A stretch of 64,000 bases of DNA from Betaproteobacteria bacterium HGW-Betaproteobacteria-9 (GCA_002842215.1 PHCC01000021.1:1-64000), one strand, 5' to 3'; positions 25,429-34,568 are shown, numbered from the stretch's first letter. Made by a program: numbers and translations. Notes: generated by a model from the letters alone, not told the origin.

Positions 25429-26055
25429 CTACCAGTGCGCGTGGATGCGTCCTTCGACCACCCTGGACTCGAAGCGCTTGAGCGGGCTGTTGCCCTTCTT
25501 GATGCAGGCACCGCTGTGGGCGTCGAATGCCCACTCGTGCTTGGGGCAGGTCAGGGTGCCGTCCTGGAGGGCCAGTTCGGGAATGTCGGTGCTCTGGTGC
25601 GGGCAGCGGCTGTCGAACACGTTGTAGGTCTGCTGGTCCCGGTAGATGAACAGCCCCCGGCCGTCGCATTCCGTGCGGATCACCGCGCCCTCTTCGACCC
25701 CGGCGCTGTCCATCACATCGTGCCACCGGGCCGCCCGGGTCAGTACCTCCGGATCGAACTCGGGGATGTTCATGGCCAGGATGATGTCCACCGCCCAGAC
25801 GATTTTGGCCAGTCCCAGCGTGGGAAAGGCCATCAGCAGCGCGTCCAGCACCTCCATGGGCGTGCAGCCCTCGCGCAGCGCACGGCCCAGGTACTGCCTG
25901 AAGCCGCGCTCGGTCTGTGCATCGACCTTGGTGATCACCGAGATCAGGTTGCGCGTCTTGGGATCGAGGTGGGTACCGCAGCCCTTGAGAAAGGCAAAGT
26001 AGTGGCCCAGCGTTTCACCGCGGGTCTTCACAAGGTAGTTCAGCGCGTCACTCAT
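25429..26055 (-). CDS. Carboxymuconolactone-decarboxylase-like / Rieske [2Fe-2S] fusion protein
   Basis: Residues 1-110 resemble the CMD/AhpD fold (LDPKTRNLISVITKVDAQTE, GCTPMEVLDALLMAFPTLG) but lack the Cys-X2-Cys redox pair. Residues 115-208 are a Rieske domain with the ligands Cys-X-His in SRCPHQSTD and Cys-X2-His in LTCPKHEWAFD. A small redox protein linking a helical CMD module to a Rieske cluster is an uncommon combination. Its partner oxygenase or reductase is not adjacent. The ATG at 26055 is preferred over a TTG two codons upstream. Confidence 0.75.
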   Translation of the reverse strand: MSDALNYLVKTRGETLGHYFAFLKGCGTHLDPKTRNLISVITKVDAQTERGFRQYLGRALREGCTPMEVLDALLMAFPTLGLAKIVWAVDIILAMNIPEFDPEVLTRAARWHDVMDSAGVEEGAVIRTECDGRGLFIYRDQQTYNVFDSRCPHQSTDIPELALQDGTLTCPKHEWAFDAHSGACIKKGNSPLKRFESRVVEGRIHAHW

Positions 26056-26074
26056 GGTCAATCGCTTTCGGTTG

Positions 26075-26896
26075 TCAACAATGCAAAACCAGCACCGGGT
26101 GTTCGGTCAGTCCCATCACCTTCTGCGCCACGCCGCCCACCAGGGCGCGGCCAATGCGGCCGTCGTCCCGGCTGCCCATGACGATCAGGTCGGACCGGCT
26201 CTCGGACGCCGCGGCCAGAATCTCGGTGAAGGGCTTGCCGCAGCGCACCTCGCCCCGGGCGTCCACGCCGCCTTGCCCGGCGAGCGCCTGCATCTCGGCG
26301 ATGAAGGCCTCGGCCTGGGCGCGCAGGCCCTCCGTGGCGACCACGCTCACCAGGTGCAGCGGCAGGCTGAACTGGGCCGCTACGGCGACGCCGATGGCGA
26401 ACACCTGGCGCCCTTGCGGGCCGGGCTCGGCGGCCACCAGCACGCGCTGGCTCCACATGCGGGCGCCGCGCGGCACGATCAGCACATGACAGGGCGCATG
26501 CGCCACCACCTTGCTGACCATCTCGCCCACCAGCAGGTTGGCCAGGAAGCTGCGCTTGCCGCGCCGGCGGATGATGATCAGGTCGCTGGCCTGTTCCCGG
26601 GCTTCCTGCACGATCTCCTGGTAGGGCTCTTCCCCGCGGCGCAGGCGCAGATCGATCGTCACACCGGCCGCACCGGCCTGCTCGCGCAGCTCGGCGATCC
26701 GCTTCGCTGCCTCTTTTTCGGCCTGGGCCGCGATCTGCGGTGCCAGCGCTTCGTACTCCGGGTTGCTGACCAGGGGCATGATCGTTTGCAGCGGCAGCTG
26801 GCAGCGCGTGGCCATGCCGAAAGCCACGCTTTCGGCGCCGGTGTCGTAGGCCGTGTGTTCGGTGGCCAGCAGCAGGCGGGTGAAGAGATGGCCCAT
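26075..26896 (-). CDS. Tandem universal stress protein (UspA family)
   Basis: Two Usp domains occur in 273 residues. The first runs from FTRLLLATEHTAYDTGAESV to CHVLIVPRG, the second from RVLVAAEPGPQGRQVFAIGV to HPVLVLHC. The second keeps the nucleotide-binding GS-type stretch VMGSRDDGRIGRALVGGVA. UspA tandem proteins help survival under energy or oxidative stress. I chose the ATG at 26896; a longer frame reaches into the intergenic repeat and is unlikely to be coding. Confidence 0.8.
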   Translation of the reverse strand: MGHLFTRLLLATEHTAYDTGAESVAFGMATRCQLPLQTIMPLVSNPEYEALAPQIAAQAEKEAAKRIAELREQAGAAGVTIDLRLRRGEEPYQEIVQEAREQASDLIIIRRRGKRSFLANLLVGEMVSKVVAHAPCHVLIVPRGARMWSQRVLVAAEPGPQGRQVFAIGVAVAAQFSLPLHLVSVVATEGLRAQAEAFIAEMQALAGQGGVDARGEVRCGKPFTEILAAASESRSDLIVMGSRDDGRIGRALVGGVAQKVMGLTEHPVLVLHC

Positions 26897-26953
26897 GTCA
26901 GTTTTCCACGGCGCCGGAGCGCCACCCTGGACGCATGAAACAACGCCACCCAG

Positions 26954-27034
26954 AGGCACCGCCGGGCCGGCTTTGGCGGACGGCCAGTGCCGTCCCCCTT
27001 GAGGGGGGTGACGCGAAGCGGCGCGGGGGGTGTT
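26954..27034. repeat. GC-rich intergenic repeat, copy R1
   Basis: The copy contains CACCGCCGGGCCGGCTTTG, then GACGGCCAGTGCC, a CCCCCTTGAGGGGGG hairpin and GCGAAGCGGCGCGGGGGGTG. It is nearly the same as copy R2 at 35325-35404. The hairpin without a long T-run may act as a weak terminator or mRNA end stabiliser. The family looks like the dispersed repeats of Comamonadaceae genomes. Confidence 0.75.
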
Positions 27035-27039
27035 TCATC

Positions 27040-27468
27040 CTAGTGCCCTCCCGTCAGCACACCGGAAGCGGCCAGCAGGATCACCGCCGCCACCAGACAG
27101 CAGATGGCGGCGTAGGCGTGGTCGCGCCGTTTCAGGTACAGGGGGATCAGGCCCAGCAGGGGCGCCAGCGAGCAGCCGGCCAGCAGGGCAATGCCGATGA
27201 GGTTGGCCATGTCGCCCTTGTGGGCCAGCGTCAGCCAGCCCCAACCCGTGGGCGTGTCGGTGCGCTGCAGAAAAGCATCCACCGGCAGGTTCCACAGGCC
27301 GGGGAGATCCTTCAGCGGGACATGGGGCGGCAACAGCCCGGTCAGGTAGGCCGCAAAACTGAGGAACAGCGCCACGACGCCGAGGCGTGTGCCCCAGTCG
27401 AGGATCCAGGCGTAGCGCGCGGCCTCGGCTTGTTGTTGCCGGGCGTTCGTGGGTGGTGTGGTGTTCAT
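27040..27468 (-). CDS. Small membrane protein, unknown (DUF1634-like context)
   Basis: The 142-residue protein has three hydrophobic helices: LGVVALFLSFAAYLTGLLP, LIGIALLAGCSLAPLLGLIP and YAAICCLVAAVILLAASGVL. The start MNTTPPTN at 27468 lies 13 bp after the TauE/SafE gene. Proteins of similar size and topology (DUF1634) are often found next to TauE/SafE exporters, so it may be an accessory subunit. I cannot confirm family membership from sequence alone. Confidence 0.6.
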   Translation of the reverse strand: MNTTPPTNARQQQAEAARYAWILDWGTRLGVVALFLSFAAYLTGLLPPHVPLKDLPGLWNLPVDAFLQRTDTPTGWGWLTLAHKGDMANLIGIALLAGCSLAPLLGLIPLYLKRRDHAYAAICCLVAAVILLAASGVLTGGH

Positions 27469-27481
27469 GGCGAGGTCGCTT

Positions 27482-28447
27482 TCAGGCCCAGATGCCCAGA
27501 CCCTTGAGCAGCGCCCGGATGCCCGCAAACAGCAGCAGGGCAATGACCATCCTGCGGATGATCGACGCTTTGAGCACATGCAGCAACCGTGCCCCCAGGC
27601 GTGCCCCCAGCATCATGCCCACCACCGACGGCACGGCGATCATCGGCAGCACCGCGCCCCGGTTCAGGTAGACCCAGGCGGCGGACGAGTCCACCAGCGA
27701 CAGCACCAGTCCCGACGTGCCCGCAGAGACCTTGAGGGGCGCACCCATCAGCAGGTTGAGCGCCGGCACATTGGCCCAGCCCGCGCCGATGCCGAACATC
27801 CCGGCCATGACGCCGATGGCCAGGAACAGGACCAGCCCCATGGGTGTGCGGTGGACCTGCCAGTCGATCGAGCGTCCCGACGCGCCGTCGATGAACACGC
27901 CGTGAATGCCCAGGGCCGAAGACAGACGGTCGGGTTGTGGCACGTGGGGAAACTCCGATTTCTTCGATACCAGCATCAGCACCACGATCCCCAGCACGAT
28001 CACGCCCAGCGCGGTCTGGATCGCCGCGGCGGGCAGGGCCAGGCCCAGCAGCGCGCCAGCGATGGAACTCATGCAGGCCAGCAAGGCCAGCGGCAGCGCC
28101 AGGCGCAGGCTGGCCAGGCCACCCCGAAGCAGAAAAGGCCCCGCTGCAAGGGCACTGGCCAGCGCCACCAGCAAACCGGCGCCACGCACAAAGTCGAGAT
28201 GGAAGGGAAAGAAGCCACCGATGATGGGCACGAAGAGCGTGCCGCCACCGATGCCCGCGGGCACCGCCACGATGCCGATGAGGAAGCAGGTGACGAACAA
28301 GGCCAGTGGCCAGAACCACCAGGGCATTGCACTCCCGGGCACCGCGCTGTCGCCGGCGAACGCCAGGTCGGGCAGCAAAAAAAACCAGCCCCAGGCCACG
28401 CAGGCTTTCAGAACGGGCATCAACGATGCAAGGGTCAACCGGGGCAT
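27482..28447 (-). CDS. TauE/SafE-family sulfite or organosulfonate exporter
   Basis: The 321-residue inner-membrane protein has an N-terminal signal-like segment and 8 or more transmembrane helices in two repeats. Family glycine motifs occur in VAVPAGIGGGTLFVPIIGG and GVMAGMFGIGAGWANVPALN. Members export sulfite, sulfoacetate or similar anions. It directly follows the soe genes on the same strand, so removal of toxic sulfite generated in the cytoplasm is a likely job. Confidence 0.8.
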   Translation of the reverse strand: MPRLTLASLMPVLKACVAWGWFFLLPDLAFAGDSAVPGSAMPWWFWPLALFVTCFLIGIVAVPAGIGGGTLFVPIIGGFFPFHLDFVRGAGLLVALASALAAGPFLLRGGLASLRLALPLALLACMSSIAGALLGLALPAAAIQTALGVIVLGIVVLMLVSKKSEFPHVPQPDRLSSALGIHGVFIDGASGRSIDWQVHRTPMGLVLFLAIGVMAGMFGIGAGWANVPALNLLMGAPLKVSAGTSGLVLSLVDSSAAWVYLNRGAVLPMIAVPSVVGMMLGARLGARLLHVLKASIIRRMVIALLLFAGIRALLKGLGIWA

Positions 28448-28459
28448 GGTGGACCGCTT

Positions 28460-29401
28460 TCAGGAAATGGTCTGGTAGTACAGGTTTTGCGGGTGGTTCG
28501 CCTGCGCAAAAAAGTACCATCGCTCGGCCAGCAAGCCCAGGTACTGCAGGGCAAAGGCGGCCAGCAGCCAGGCCGTGGATGCGCTGGACAGGGCCAGCGC
28601 CAGACACAGCAGCGGCAAGGGAAACACCAGCAGCAGGAAGATCCATTTCACCGAGCGCAGCAGCGCGGCGCTCTGGCCGTGGAAGAACTCCCGTGTGTTG
28701 AACGAGCCGCCCATGAAGCCCTGCGCCTTTTGCACGATGCGCGGGTGCTTGATGCCGATGGCGCTTTGCACCGACGATTTGGGTTTGAGGCGGGCGTTGC
28801 GCACCAGCGAGGCGCCGCGTGAGACCGCGGCCAGCAGCGTCAACCCGATGGCTGCGAGCGCGTAGGGGGGCACCAGATCGGACATGCCCAGCAAGGCCGC
28901 GAGCAGCGTGGCCAGGGTGAGGCCCGATGCACAACCCAGCAGCAGGTAGTTCAACAAGGTCAGCGGGCTGGCCCACTCCTGCAGGAAGCGGACCGAGGCG
29001 TAGATCATCGCGGTACAGACGAACAGCGCCAGGCTGAGCAGGGCGGTCACGGCGCCGATCAGCACGGTCTGGGTCCAGCCCAGATACTGGGCGCTGCCAT
29101 ACACAAACAGTCCCAGCATGAACAGGGGCAGGGCGATGACCTCGCGCGACAGCCAGGACGTTCGCCACATCGTGGCCGAGCGCCAGGCGCGCTCGGGGCG
29201 TCCCAGGTGGAAGAACGAGGCGATCAGCCCCAGCCCCGTCAGCAGCAGCGCCACCCCACTGCCCAGCAACAGGAACTGCCGGCCGGCGGCGGCGTCGGTC
29301 TGGGACAGAAGGGTCAGCTCGGCGCCATAGAGCGCAAAAAACAGCCCTTGCGCGGCGCCGATCAGCGTCGTCAGGAAAATGACCGAAAAAGCGGGTTGCA
29401 T
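28460..29401 (-). CDS. soeC: Sulfite dehydrogenase membrane anchor SoeC
   Basis: The 313-residue protein of the DmsC/NrfD-like group has about eight transmembrane helices (SVIFLTTLIGAAQGLFFALY, ASFFHLGRPERAWRSATMWR, TSWLSREVIALPLFMLGLFV). It anchors the SoeAB enzyme on the cytoplasmic side and passes electrons to quinone. It follows soeB after 20 bp. The start MQPAFSVIF at 29401 was chosen because upstream frame residues overlap the soeB sequence. Confidence 0.8.
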   Translation of the reverse strand: MQPAFSVIFLTTLIGAAQGLFFALYGAELTLLSQTDAAAGRQFLLLGSGVALLLTGLGLIASFFHLGRPERAWRSATMWRTSWLSREVIALPLFMLGLFVYGSAQYLGWTQTVLIGAVTALLSLALFVCTAMIYASVRFLQEWASPLTLLNYLLLGCASGLTLATLLAALLGMSDLVPPYALAAIGLTLLAAVSRGASLVRNARLKPKSSVQSAIGIKHPRIVQKAQGFMGGSFNTREFFHGQSAALLRSVKWIFLLLVFPLPLLCLALALSSASTAWLLAAFALQYLGLLAERWYFFAQANHPQNLYYQTIS

Positions 29402-29421
29402 GGTGTGTGCTGGGTTGCGGT

Positions 29422-30150
29422 TCAGGTGGCGAAATCTTCGTGTCCCGGGTCGCGGTGGGCCGCGTCGGCGGGCCGGCTGTCGATCTTCAGCGGGTTGTCC
29501 ACGCGCTCCAGATCTTCGGGGTGGATCCGCATCTCCGTCTTGCGCCGGGGCAGGTAGTGGTTGGCCGGGCGGGTGCCCCACTCGGGCATGAGCTGGTAGC
29601 CGCCGCGTTCGGCGATGGCCTGGGAAACGACGGACGCCGGGTCGTGCACGTCGCCGAACAGGCGCGCGTTGGACGGACAGGCCAGCACGCAGGCCGGCTT
29701 GCGCTCGCGCTCGGGCAGGGCCTGGTCGGTGACGCGGTCCACACACAGGGTGCACTTGGTCATGACCTTGCGCTGTTCGTCGAACTCGCGCGCGCCGTAG
29801 GGGCAGGCCCAGGTGCAGTACTTGCAGCCGATGCACTTGTCGTAGTCGACCAGCACGATGCCGTCTTCGGCCCGCTTGTAGCTGGCGCCGGTCGGGCACA
29901 CCGGCACGCAGGGCGGGTCTTCGCAGTGCAGGCACGATTTGGGGAAGTGCACCGTCTGCGTGTTCGGGAACTCGCCCACTTCGAAGGTCTGCACCCGGTT
30001 GAAGAAGGTGCCGTTCGGATCGGCTCCATAGGGATTCAGGTCGGTCAGCGCACCCGCCGTGCCCGAGGTGTTCCACTGTTTGCAACTCGTCACGCAGGCG
30101 TGGCAGCCCACGCACACGTTGAGGTCGATCACCAGAGCCAGTTGGGTCAT
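29422..30150 (-). CDS. soeB: Sulfite dehydrogenase iron-sulfur subunit SoeB
   Basis: The ferredoxin-type subunit (242 residues) has four [4Fe-4S] cysteine sets: NVCVGCHACVTSCKQW, CLHCEDPPCVPVCPTGA, KCIGCKYCTWACPYGA and CTLCVDRV with a later ACVLACPSNA. It passes electrons from the molybdenum subunit to SoeC. The gene overlaps the end of soeA by four bases. No signal peptide is seen, which fits a cytoplasmic enzyme. Confidence 0.85.
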   Translation of the reverse strand: MTQLALVIDLNVCVGCHACVTSCKQWNTSGTAGALTDLNPYGADPNGTFFNRVQTFEVGEFPNTQTVHFPKSCLHCEDPPCVPVCPTGASYKRAEDGIVLVDYDKCIGCKYCTWACPYGAREFDEQRKVMTKCTLCVDRVTDQALPERERKPACVLACPSNARLFGDVHDPASVVSQAIAERGGYQLMPEWGTRPANHYLPRRKTEMRIHPEDLERVDNPLKIDSRPADAAHRDPGHEDFAT

Positions 30151-33068
30151 TTGCGTCCCCCCTTGCCGGCAAACCAGGCTTGCCAGCGGGTGGGGGCCGC
30201 CTCGACCCCCGGCGCTCTGGGCACGGCCTTGAACTGCGGCCAGCTCTGTTCAGGCTCGCCGGCTTGCGCCTTGTAGATGCGCACGCGCACGTCGTACCAG
30301 GCGGCCTGTCCGGTGATCGGGTCCGAGTTGGACAGGGACGCACCGGCACTCGACGGCGGCAGCTCTTCCGAGATCAGGTGGTTGAGCAAAAAGCCGCGCT
30401 GCGCTTCGTTGGCGTCCGGCGTCAGGTTCCAGGCGCCGGCGGATTTGCCGATGGCGTTCCAGGTCCAGACCGTGCCGGGCTCCACGGCCTCCGAGTAGCG
30501 GCACATGCAGCGCACCTTGCCCCAGGGCGACTCGACCCACATCCAGCCGCCATCGGCGATGCCTTCGGCGCTGGCGGTTCTGGGATTGACGAACAGGTAG
30601 TTGTGCGTGTGGATCTGGCGCAGCCAGGCGTTCTGCGAGTCCCAGGAGTGGTACATCGCCATCGGGCGCTGGGTGATCGCGTTGAGCGGGTACCTGACGG
30701 TGTCGGTGGCCTGTTCTTCCAGCGGCACGTAGTAGAACGGCAGCGGGTCGAAGTAGGTCTCGACGCGTTTTCGCAGGTGGTCGGGCGGCTGCTTGCCCGC
30801 GCGTTTGCCCTGGGCCGCGCGCCGGAAGCCCTGCAGGAATTCCGAGTAGATGTGGATGACGATCGGGTCCTTGTCGCGCCGCAAGCCCATCTGCTGCGCC
30901 CACTCCATGTAGCCCCGGTTCCAGTTGCGCATGTACTGGTGTTCGGGCGGCATCTGGTAGTGGAAGACGCAGTTGTTTTTCTCGTACATCTCCCACTGTT
31001 TGGGGTTGGGTTCGCCGCGCAGGGACTTTTCGCCCGCCTTGCCGCGCCAGCCTGCGAGGAAACCGATGCCCGAGCCGGGCGCGGTTTCGTAGTTGACGAT
31101 GAAGTCCGGGTAGTTGCGGAACTTGCGCGTGCCGTCGGCCCGCGTGAACGCGGGCAGCTTGAGGCGGCCGGCCAGTTCGACCAGCACTTCCTGGAACGGT
31201 TTGCAGTCGCCCTTGGGCGGCACCACCGGGATGCGCACCGCGTCCACCGGTCCGTCGAACTCGGAGATCGGTCGGTCCAGCATGGACATGCAGTCGTGCC
31301 GCTCCAGGTAGGTGGTGTCGGGCAGGATGAGGTCGGCAAAGGCCGTCATCTCCGACTGGAAGGCATCGCAGACCACCAGGAACGGGATCTTGTAATCCCC
31401 GCTGTGTTCGCCCTCGGTGTGCTTGTCGTTCAGCATCTTGCGCACTTCGGCGGTGTTCATGGTGGAGTTCCACGCCATGTTCGCCATGAAGATCAGCAAG
31501 GTGTCGATCGGGTAGGGGTCACCGCGCCAGGCGTTGGTGATGACGTTGTGCATCAGGCCGTGGGCCGACAGCGGGTGTTCCCAGGAGAAGCCCTTGTCGA
31601 TCCGCACCGGCTGGCCCTGGCTGTCCACGAACAGGTCGTCCGGGCTCTCGGGCCAGCCCAGCGGCGCGCCATCGAGCGGTGTGTCGGGCTTGACGGCCTG
31701 CGGCCCCTTGGGCGGGCGGGCATTGGGCGGCACGGCGCGCGGATACGGTGCCTTGTGCCGGAAGCCCCCCGGGCGGTCGATGGTGCCCAGCAGCGACATC
31801 AGGATCGCCAGCGAGCGGATGGTCTGGAAACCGTTGGAGTGCGCCGCCAGCCCGCGCATGGCGTGAAAGGCCACCGGGTTGCCCTTGGTCGACGGGTGCC
31901 TCTGGCCCCAGCTGTCGGTCCAGGCGATCGGCAGCTCGATCTTCTGGTCGCGCGCGGTGATGCCCATTTCGTGGGCCAGGCGCCGGATGGTTTCTGCCGG
32001 GATGCCGGTGATGCCCTCGGCCCATTCCGGCGTGTAGGGCTTGACGCGCTCCTGCAGCAGCTGGAAGGCGGGCACGGCCGCTGTGCCGTCGGGCATCTTG
32101 AAGTGCCCCAGCAACGCCGGATCTGCGCCCTCGGCGTGATCGGCGACCGGGCTGTCGGTGAGCCGGTCCCACCAGTGGAAGTTGGCGGGTCGCAGCGGGT
32201 TCACCACGTCGCCATCGGCCTTGCGCAGGAACATACCGAAGTCGTCACTGGCCGCGTCCTGGTTCACCAGCTGGCCGGCGTTGGTGTAGCGGGCCAGGAA
32301 CTCGCGGTCGTACAGGCCGAGCTTGATGAGTTCGTGGATCAGCGCCAGCAGCAGGGCGCCGTCGGTGCCGGGTTTGATGGGCACCCACTCGTCGGCGATG
32401 GCGGAATAGCCGGTGCGCACCGGGTTGATCGACACGAAGCGCCCGCCGTTGCGCTTGAACTTCGACAGCGCCATCTTCATCGGGTTGGAGTGGTGGTCTT
32501 CGGCCGTGCCGATCATCACAAACAGCTTGGCGCGTTCCAGGTCCGGCCCCCCGAATTCCCAGAACGAACCGCCGATGGTGTAGATCATCCCGGCGGCCAT
32601 GTTGACCGAGCAGAAGCCGCCGTGCGCCGCGTAGTTGGGGGTGCCGAACTGGCGCGCAAACAGGCCGGTCAGGGCCTGCATCTGGTCGCGCCCGGTGAAG
32701 AGGGCGAACTGTTTGGGGTCGGTGGAGCGGATCTTCTGCAGCCGCTGCTCCAGCATCGAGAAGGCGGCTTCCCACTCGATCTCGACAAACTCACCGTCGC
32801 CGCGTTCGCTGCCGGGCTTGCGCAGCAGCGGCTTGGTGAGGCGGGCCGGCGAGTACTGCTTCATGATGCCCGACGAACCCTTGGCGCAGATCACGCCCTG
32901 GTTCAGCGGGTGTTCGGGATTGCCCTCGATGTAACGCACCTCGCCGTTGCGCAGGTGCACCCGGATGCCGCAGCGGCAGGCGCACATGTAACAGGTGGTG
33001 TTGCGTGTCTCGGTGGTGGCGCCCACCAGTGGGGGGCTGCAGGGATCGTGAAGCGGTGTGGCGGACAT
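30147..33068 (-). CDS. soeA: Sulfite dehydrogenase molybdoprotein SoeA
   Basis: The 973-residue molybdopterin enzyme of the DMSO reductase family has an N-terminal [4Fe-4S] site with Cys26, Cys29, Cys33 and Cys61 (NTTCYMCACRCGIRV). The presumed Mo-ligand cysteine is in AAHGGFCSVNMAAG, and pterin-binding sequence runs throughout (FVMIGTAEDHHSNPMKMALS, ADLILPDTTYLERHDCMSML). No Tat signal is present. Size, neighbours and lack of signal match SoeA of cytoplasmic sulfite:quinone oxidoreductase, which oxidises sulfite from reverse Dsr to sulfate. An ATG at 33101 could add 11 residues. The shared sulfur promoter element lies at 33178-33217. Confidence 0.85.
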   Translation of the reverse strand: MSATPLHDPCSPPLVGATTETRNTTCYMCACRCGIRVHLRNGEVRYIEGNPEHPLNQGVICAKGSSGIMKQYSPARLTKPLLRKPGSERGDGEFVEIEWEAAFSMLEQRLQKIRSTDPKQFALFTGRDQMQALTGLFARQFGTPNYAAHGGFCSVNMAAGMIYTIGGSFWEFGGPDLERAKLFVMIGTAEDHHSNPMKMALSKFKRNGGRFVSINPVRTGYSAIADEWVPIKPGTDGALLLALIHELIKLGLYDREFLARYTNAGQLVNQDAASDDFGMFLRKADGDVVNPLRPANFHWWDRLTDSPVADHAEGADPALLGHFKMPDGTAAVPAFQLLQERVKPYTPEWAEGITGIPAETIRRLAHEMGITARDQKIELPIAWTDSWGQRHPSTKGNPVAFHAMRGLAAHSNGFQTIRSLAILMSLLGTIDRPGGFRHKAPYPRAVPPNARPPKGPQAVKPDTPLDGAPLGWPESPDDLFVDSQGQPVRIDKGFSWEHPLSAHGLMHNVITNAWRGDPYPIDTLLIFMANMAWNSTMNTAEVRKMLNDKHTEGEHSGDYKIPFLVVCDAFQSEMTAFADLILPDTTYLERHDCMSMLDRPISEFDGPVDAVRIPVVPPKGDCKPFQEVLVELAGRLKLPAFTRADGTRKFRNYPDFIVNYETAPGSGIGFLAGWRGKAGEKSLRGEPNPKQWEMYEKNNCVFHYQMPPEHQYMRNWNRGYMEWAQQMGLRRDKDPIVIHIYSEFLQGFRRAAQGKRAGKQPPDHLRKRVETYFDPLPFYYVPLEEQATDTVRYPLNAITQRPMAMYHSWDSQNAWLRQIHTHNYLFVNPRTASAEGIADGGWMWVESPWGKVRCMCRYSEAVEPGTVWTWNAIGKSAGAWNLTPDANEAQRGFLLNHLISEELPPSSAGASLSNSDPITGQAAWYDVRVRIYKAQAGEPEQSWPQFKAVPRAPGVEAAPTRWQAWFAGKGGRK

Positions 33069-33177
33069 GCGTGGGTGTCTTTTCGCTAAAGATGGAGCCA
33101 TGCCAACCGTCCACCCTCGCTTCGCACAGGCCGGACTGTCAGTGGGGTCTTATTAAAGACAGGGGCCGCATCCCCGT

Positions 33178-33217
33178 CTATTACCGACACGGGTGAGCTG
33201 GCATCACCCAGATGGGT
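33178..33217 (-). promoter_or_regulatory. soe promoter: palindrome plus -10 element (sulfur box 1)
   Basis: On the minus strand, palindrome ACCCATCTGGGT (33217-33206) is followed after exactly 24 nt by ATAG, within GGTAATAGAC. The inferred -10 hexamer TAATAG is at 33183-33178. This places the palindrome centre about 41 bp before the start point, the class II activator position. The same layout occurs at dsrA and tusA. A second partial dyad, TTACCGACACGGGTGA, fills the spacer and is echoed at box 3. Untranslated leader to soeA is about 100 nt. Confidence 0.65.
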
Positions 33218-33359
33218 AGCGTGGCCGGTGCCGGGTGGCTGGGCCGCCGTCTGGCGAACCGCCGGGCGACTTGGGGTTTTCGCCATGTATCCGTACATGC
33301 TTGTGCACTACTATGGTTTGCTCGCAACGCGATACCCCACCGGGTTTCCACCCCACGAC

Positions 33360-34568
33360 ATGTCCACGCTCACAGTCAACCCTTCGCAGGATGGCGCCGC
33401 CACCGCCACCGGGGGTGCGGCTTCGTCGGGGGCTTTGGGCGACGACGACCTGGAGTTGCTGCTGCAGCGCTTTCTGGTGTCCATTGCCGCGCTCGCCGGC
33501 GCCCAGGCGGGCGCTGTGCGGGTACTGACCGACGACGGGCTTCACATGCGGCTGGTCGCGCAACAGGGCCTGCCGCTCCATGTGGAGGAAGCCGAACGGC
33601 TGGTCGAGCGGGGATGCGGTATGTGCGGCGCCGCGGTGGGTGCCGACGGGCTGGCCTGGGTGGACGATCTGCGGTCCTGTGACCGCAAGGCTGGTGGTCA
33701 CTATTTCGGTGGCCAGTGCAAAGGCGTGCTGGCCATCTCGCTGGTGCACGCCGATCAGGTGCTGGGGATCTACAACCTGTTTTTTGAATCCAGGGTCCAG
33801 ATCCCGCTGGCGACGCAGACCATCCTGCGGCTGATCGGGCAGTTGCTGGGCCTGTCGCTGCACAACGCCCGGATCGAGCGCGAGCGCCTGCGGGTGACCG
33901 TGATGAAGGAACGCCAGGAAATGGTCAACGAGGTACACGACTCGATCGCGCAGACCCTGGCCTACGCGCGCATGCGCCTGCCCCTGCTGAACGACGCCAT
34001 GCTGGCCCACGACGACACCCGGGCCATCAAGTATTTTTCGGATGTCAAGCAGGCGGTGGGGGATGTGCATGACAACCTGCGCGAGGTGATGACCTATTTC
34101 CGCACCCGCATGGACCCGCTGGGCCTGCTGCATGCGCTCCAGGGCATCACCGACGGGTTCTACGGTCGCAACGGTATCTCGCTGGAGATCCGGAACACGG
34201 TCCGGCACCTGAACCTGTCCGATGCGCAGGAGGTCCAGGTGTTCTACATCGTGCAGGAAGCGCTGGCCAACATCGCCAAACATTCCATGGCCCGCCATGC
34301 GGCCATCATCATCAACAGGACACCCGCAGGCCTCGAATTCGTGGTCGAGGACGATGGCCTGGGCATGGCCGCGCCGGGCGTTTCCACCATCGTGACATCG
34401 GCCAAGGAGCTCGCGGCGCCCAGCCATTTCGGGCTGGAGATCATGCAGAGCCGGGCGCAGCGCCTGGGGGCGAGCCTGGAGGTCGGCGACAACGCCGGGG
34501 GTGGCACGCGGGTGCGCCTGCTGCTGCCCGTGGCAAGCGCCACCACCAACACAGAACGCACACCATGA
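33360..34568 (+). CDS. Soluble NarX-like histidine kinase with cysteine-rich GAF domain
   Basis: The 402-residue kinase has no membrane segment. A GAF-like domain (residues 30-170) contains Cys86, Cys89, Cys107 and Cys120 (RGCGMCG, LRSC, GGQC), a possible metal, Fe-S or thiol sensing set. A HisKA_3 domain has the phospho-acceptor His193 in NEVHDSIAQTLAYAR, followed by a HATPase domain (IVQEALANIAKHS, VEDDGLGM, GGGTRVRLLLP). It lies opposite soeA and overlaps the response regulator gene by four bases. I start at the ATG 33360, since the longer frame crosses the promoter region. Confidence 0.85.
   Translation: MSTLTVNPSQDGAATATGGAASSGALGDDDLELLLQRFLVSIAALAGAQAGAVRVLTDDGLHMRLVAQQGLPLHVEEAERLVERGCGMCGAAVGADGLAWVDDLRSCDRKAGGHYFGGQCKGVLAISLVHADQVLGIYNLFFESRVQIPLATQTILRLIGQLLGLSLHNARIERERLRVTVMKERQEMVNEVHDSIAQTLAYARMRLPLLNDAMLAHDDTRAIKYFSDVKQAVGDVHDNLREVMTYFRTRMDPLGLLHALQGITDGFYGRNGISLEIRNTVRHLNLSDAQEVQVFYIVQEALANIAKHSMARHAAIIINRTPAGLEFVVEDDGLGMAAPGVSTIVTSAKELAAPSHFGLEIMQSRAQRLGASLEVGDNAGGGTRVRLLLPVASATTNTERTP

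Noticed and set aside
27449..28822. 457-residue plus-strand open frame rich in Gln, His and Arg
   Set aside because: Antisense to the TauE/SafE and soeC genes; composition is typical of a reverse-strand shadow in high-GC DNA.
30180..33089. 969-residue open frame on the plus strand
   Set aside because: It is exactly antisense to soeA, is rich in Gly/Arg/His/Val from GC-rich third positions, and shows no known domain; soeA on the other strand is certain.
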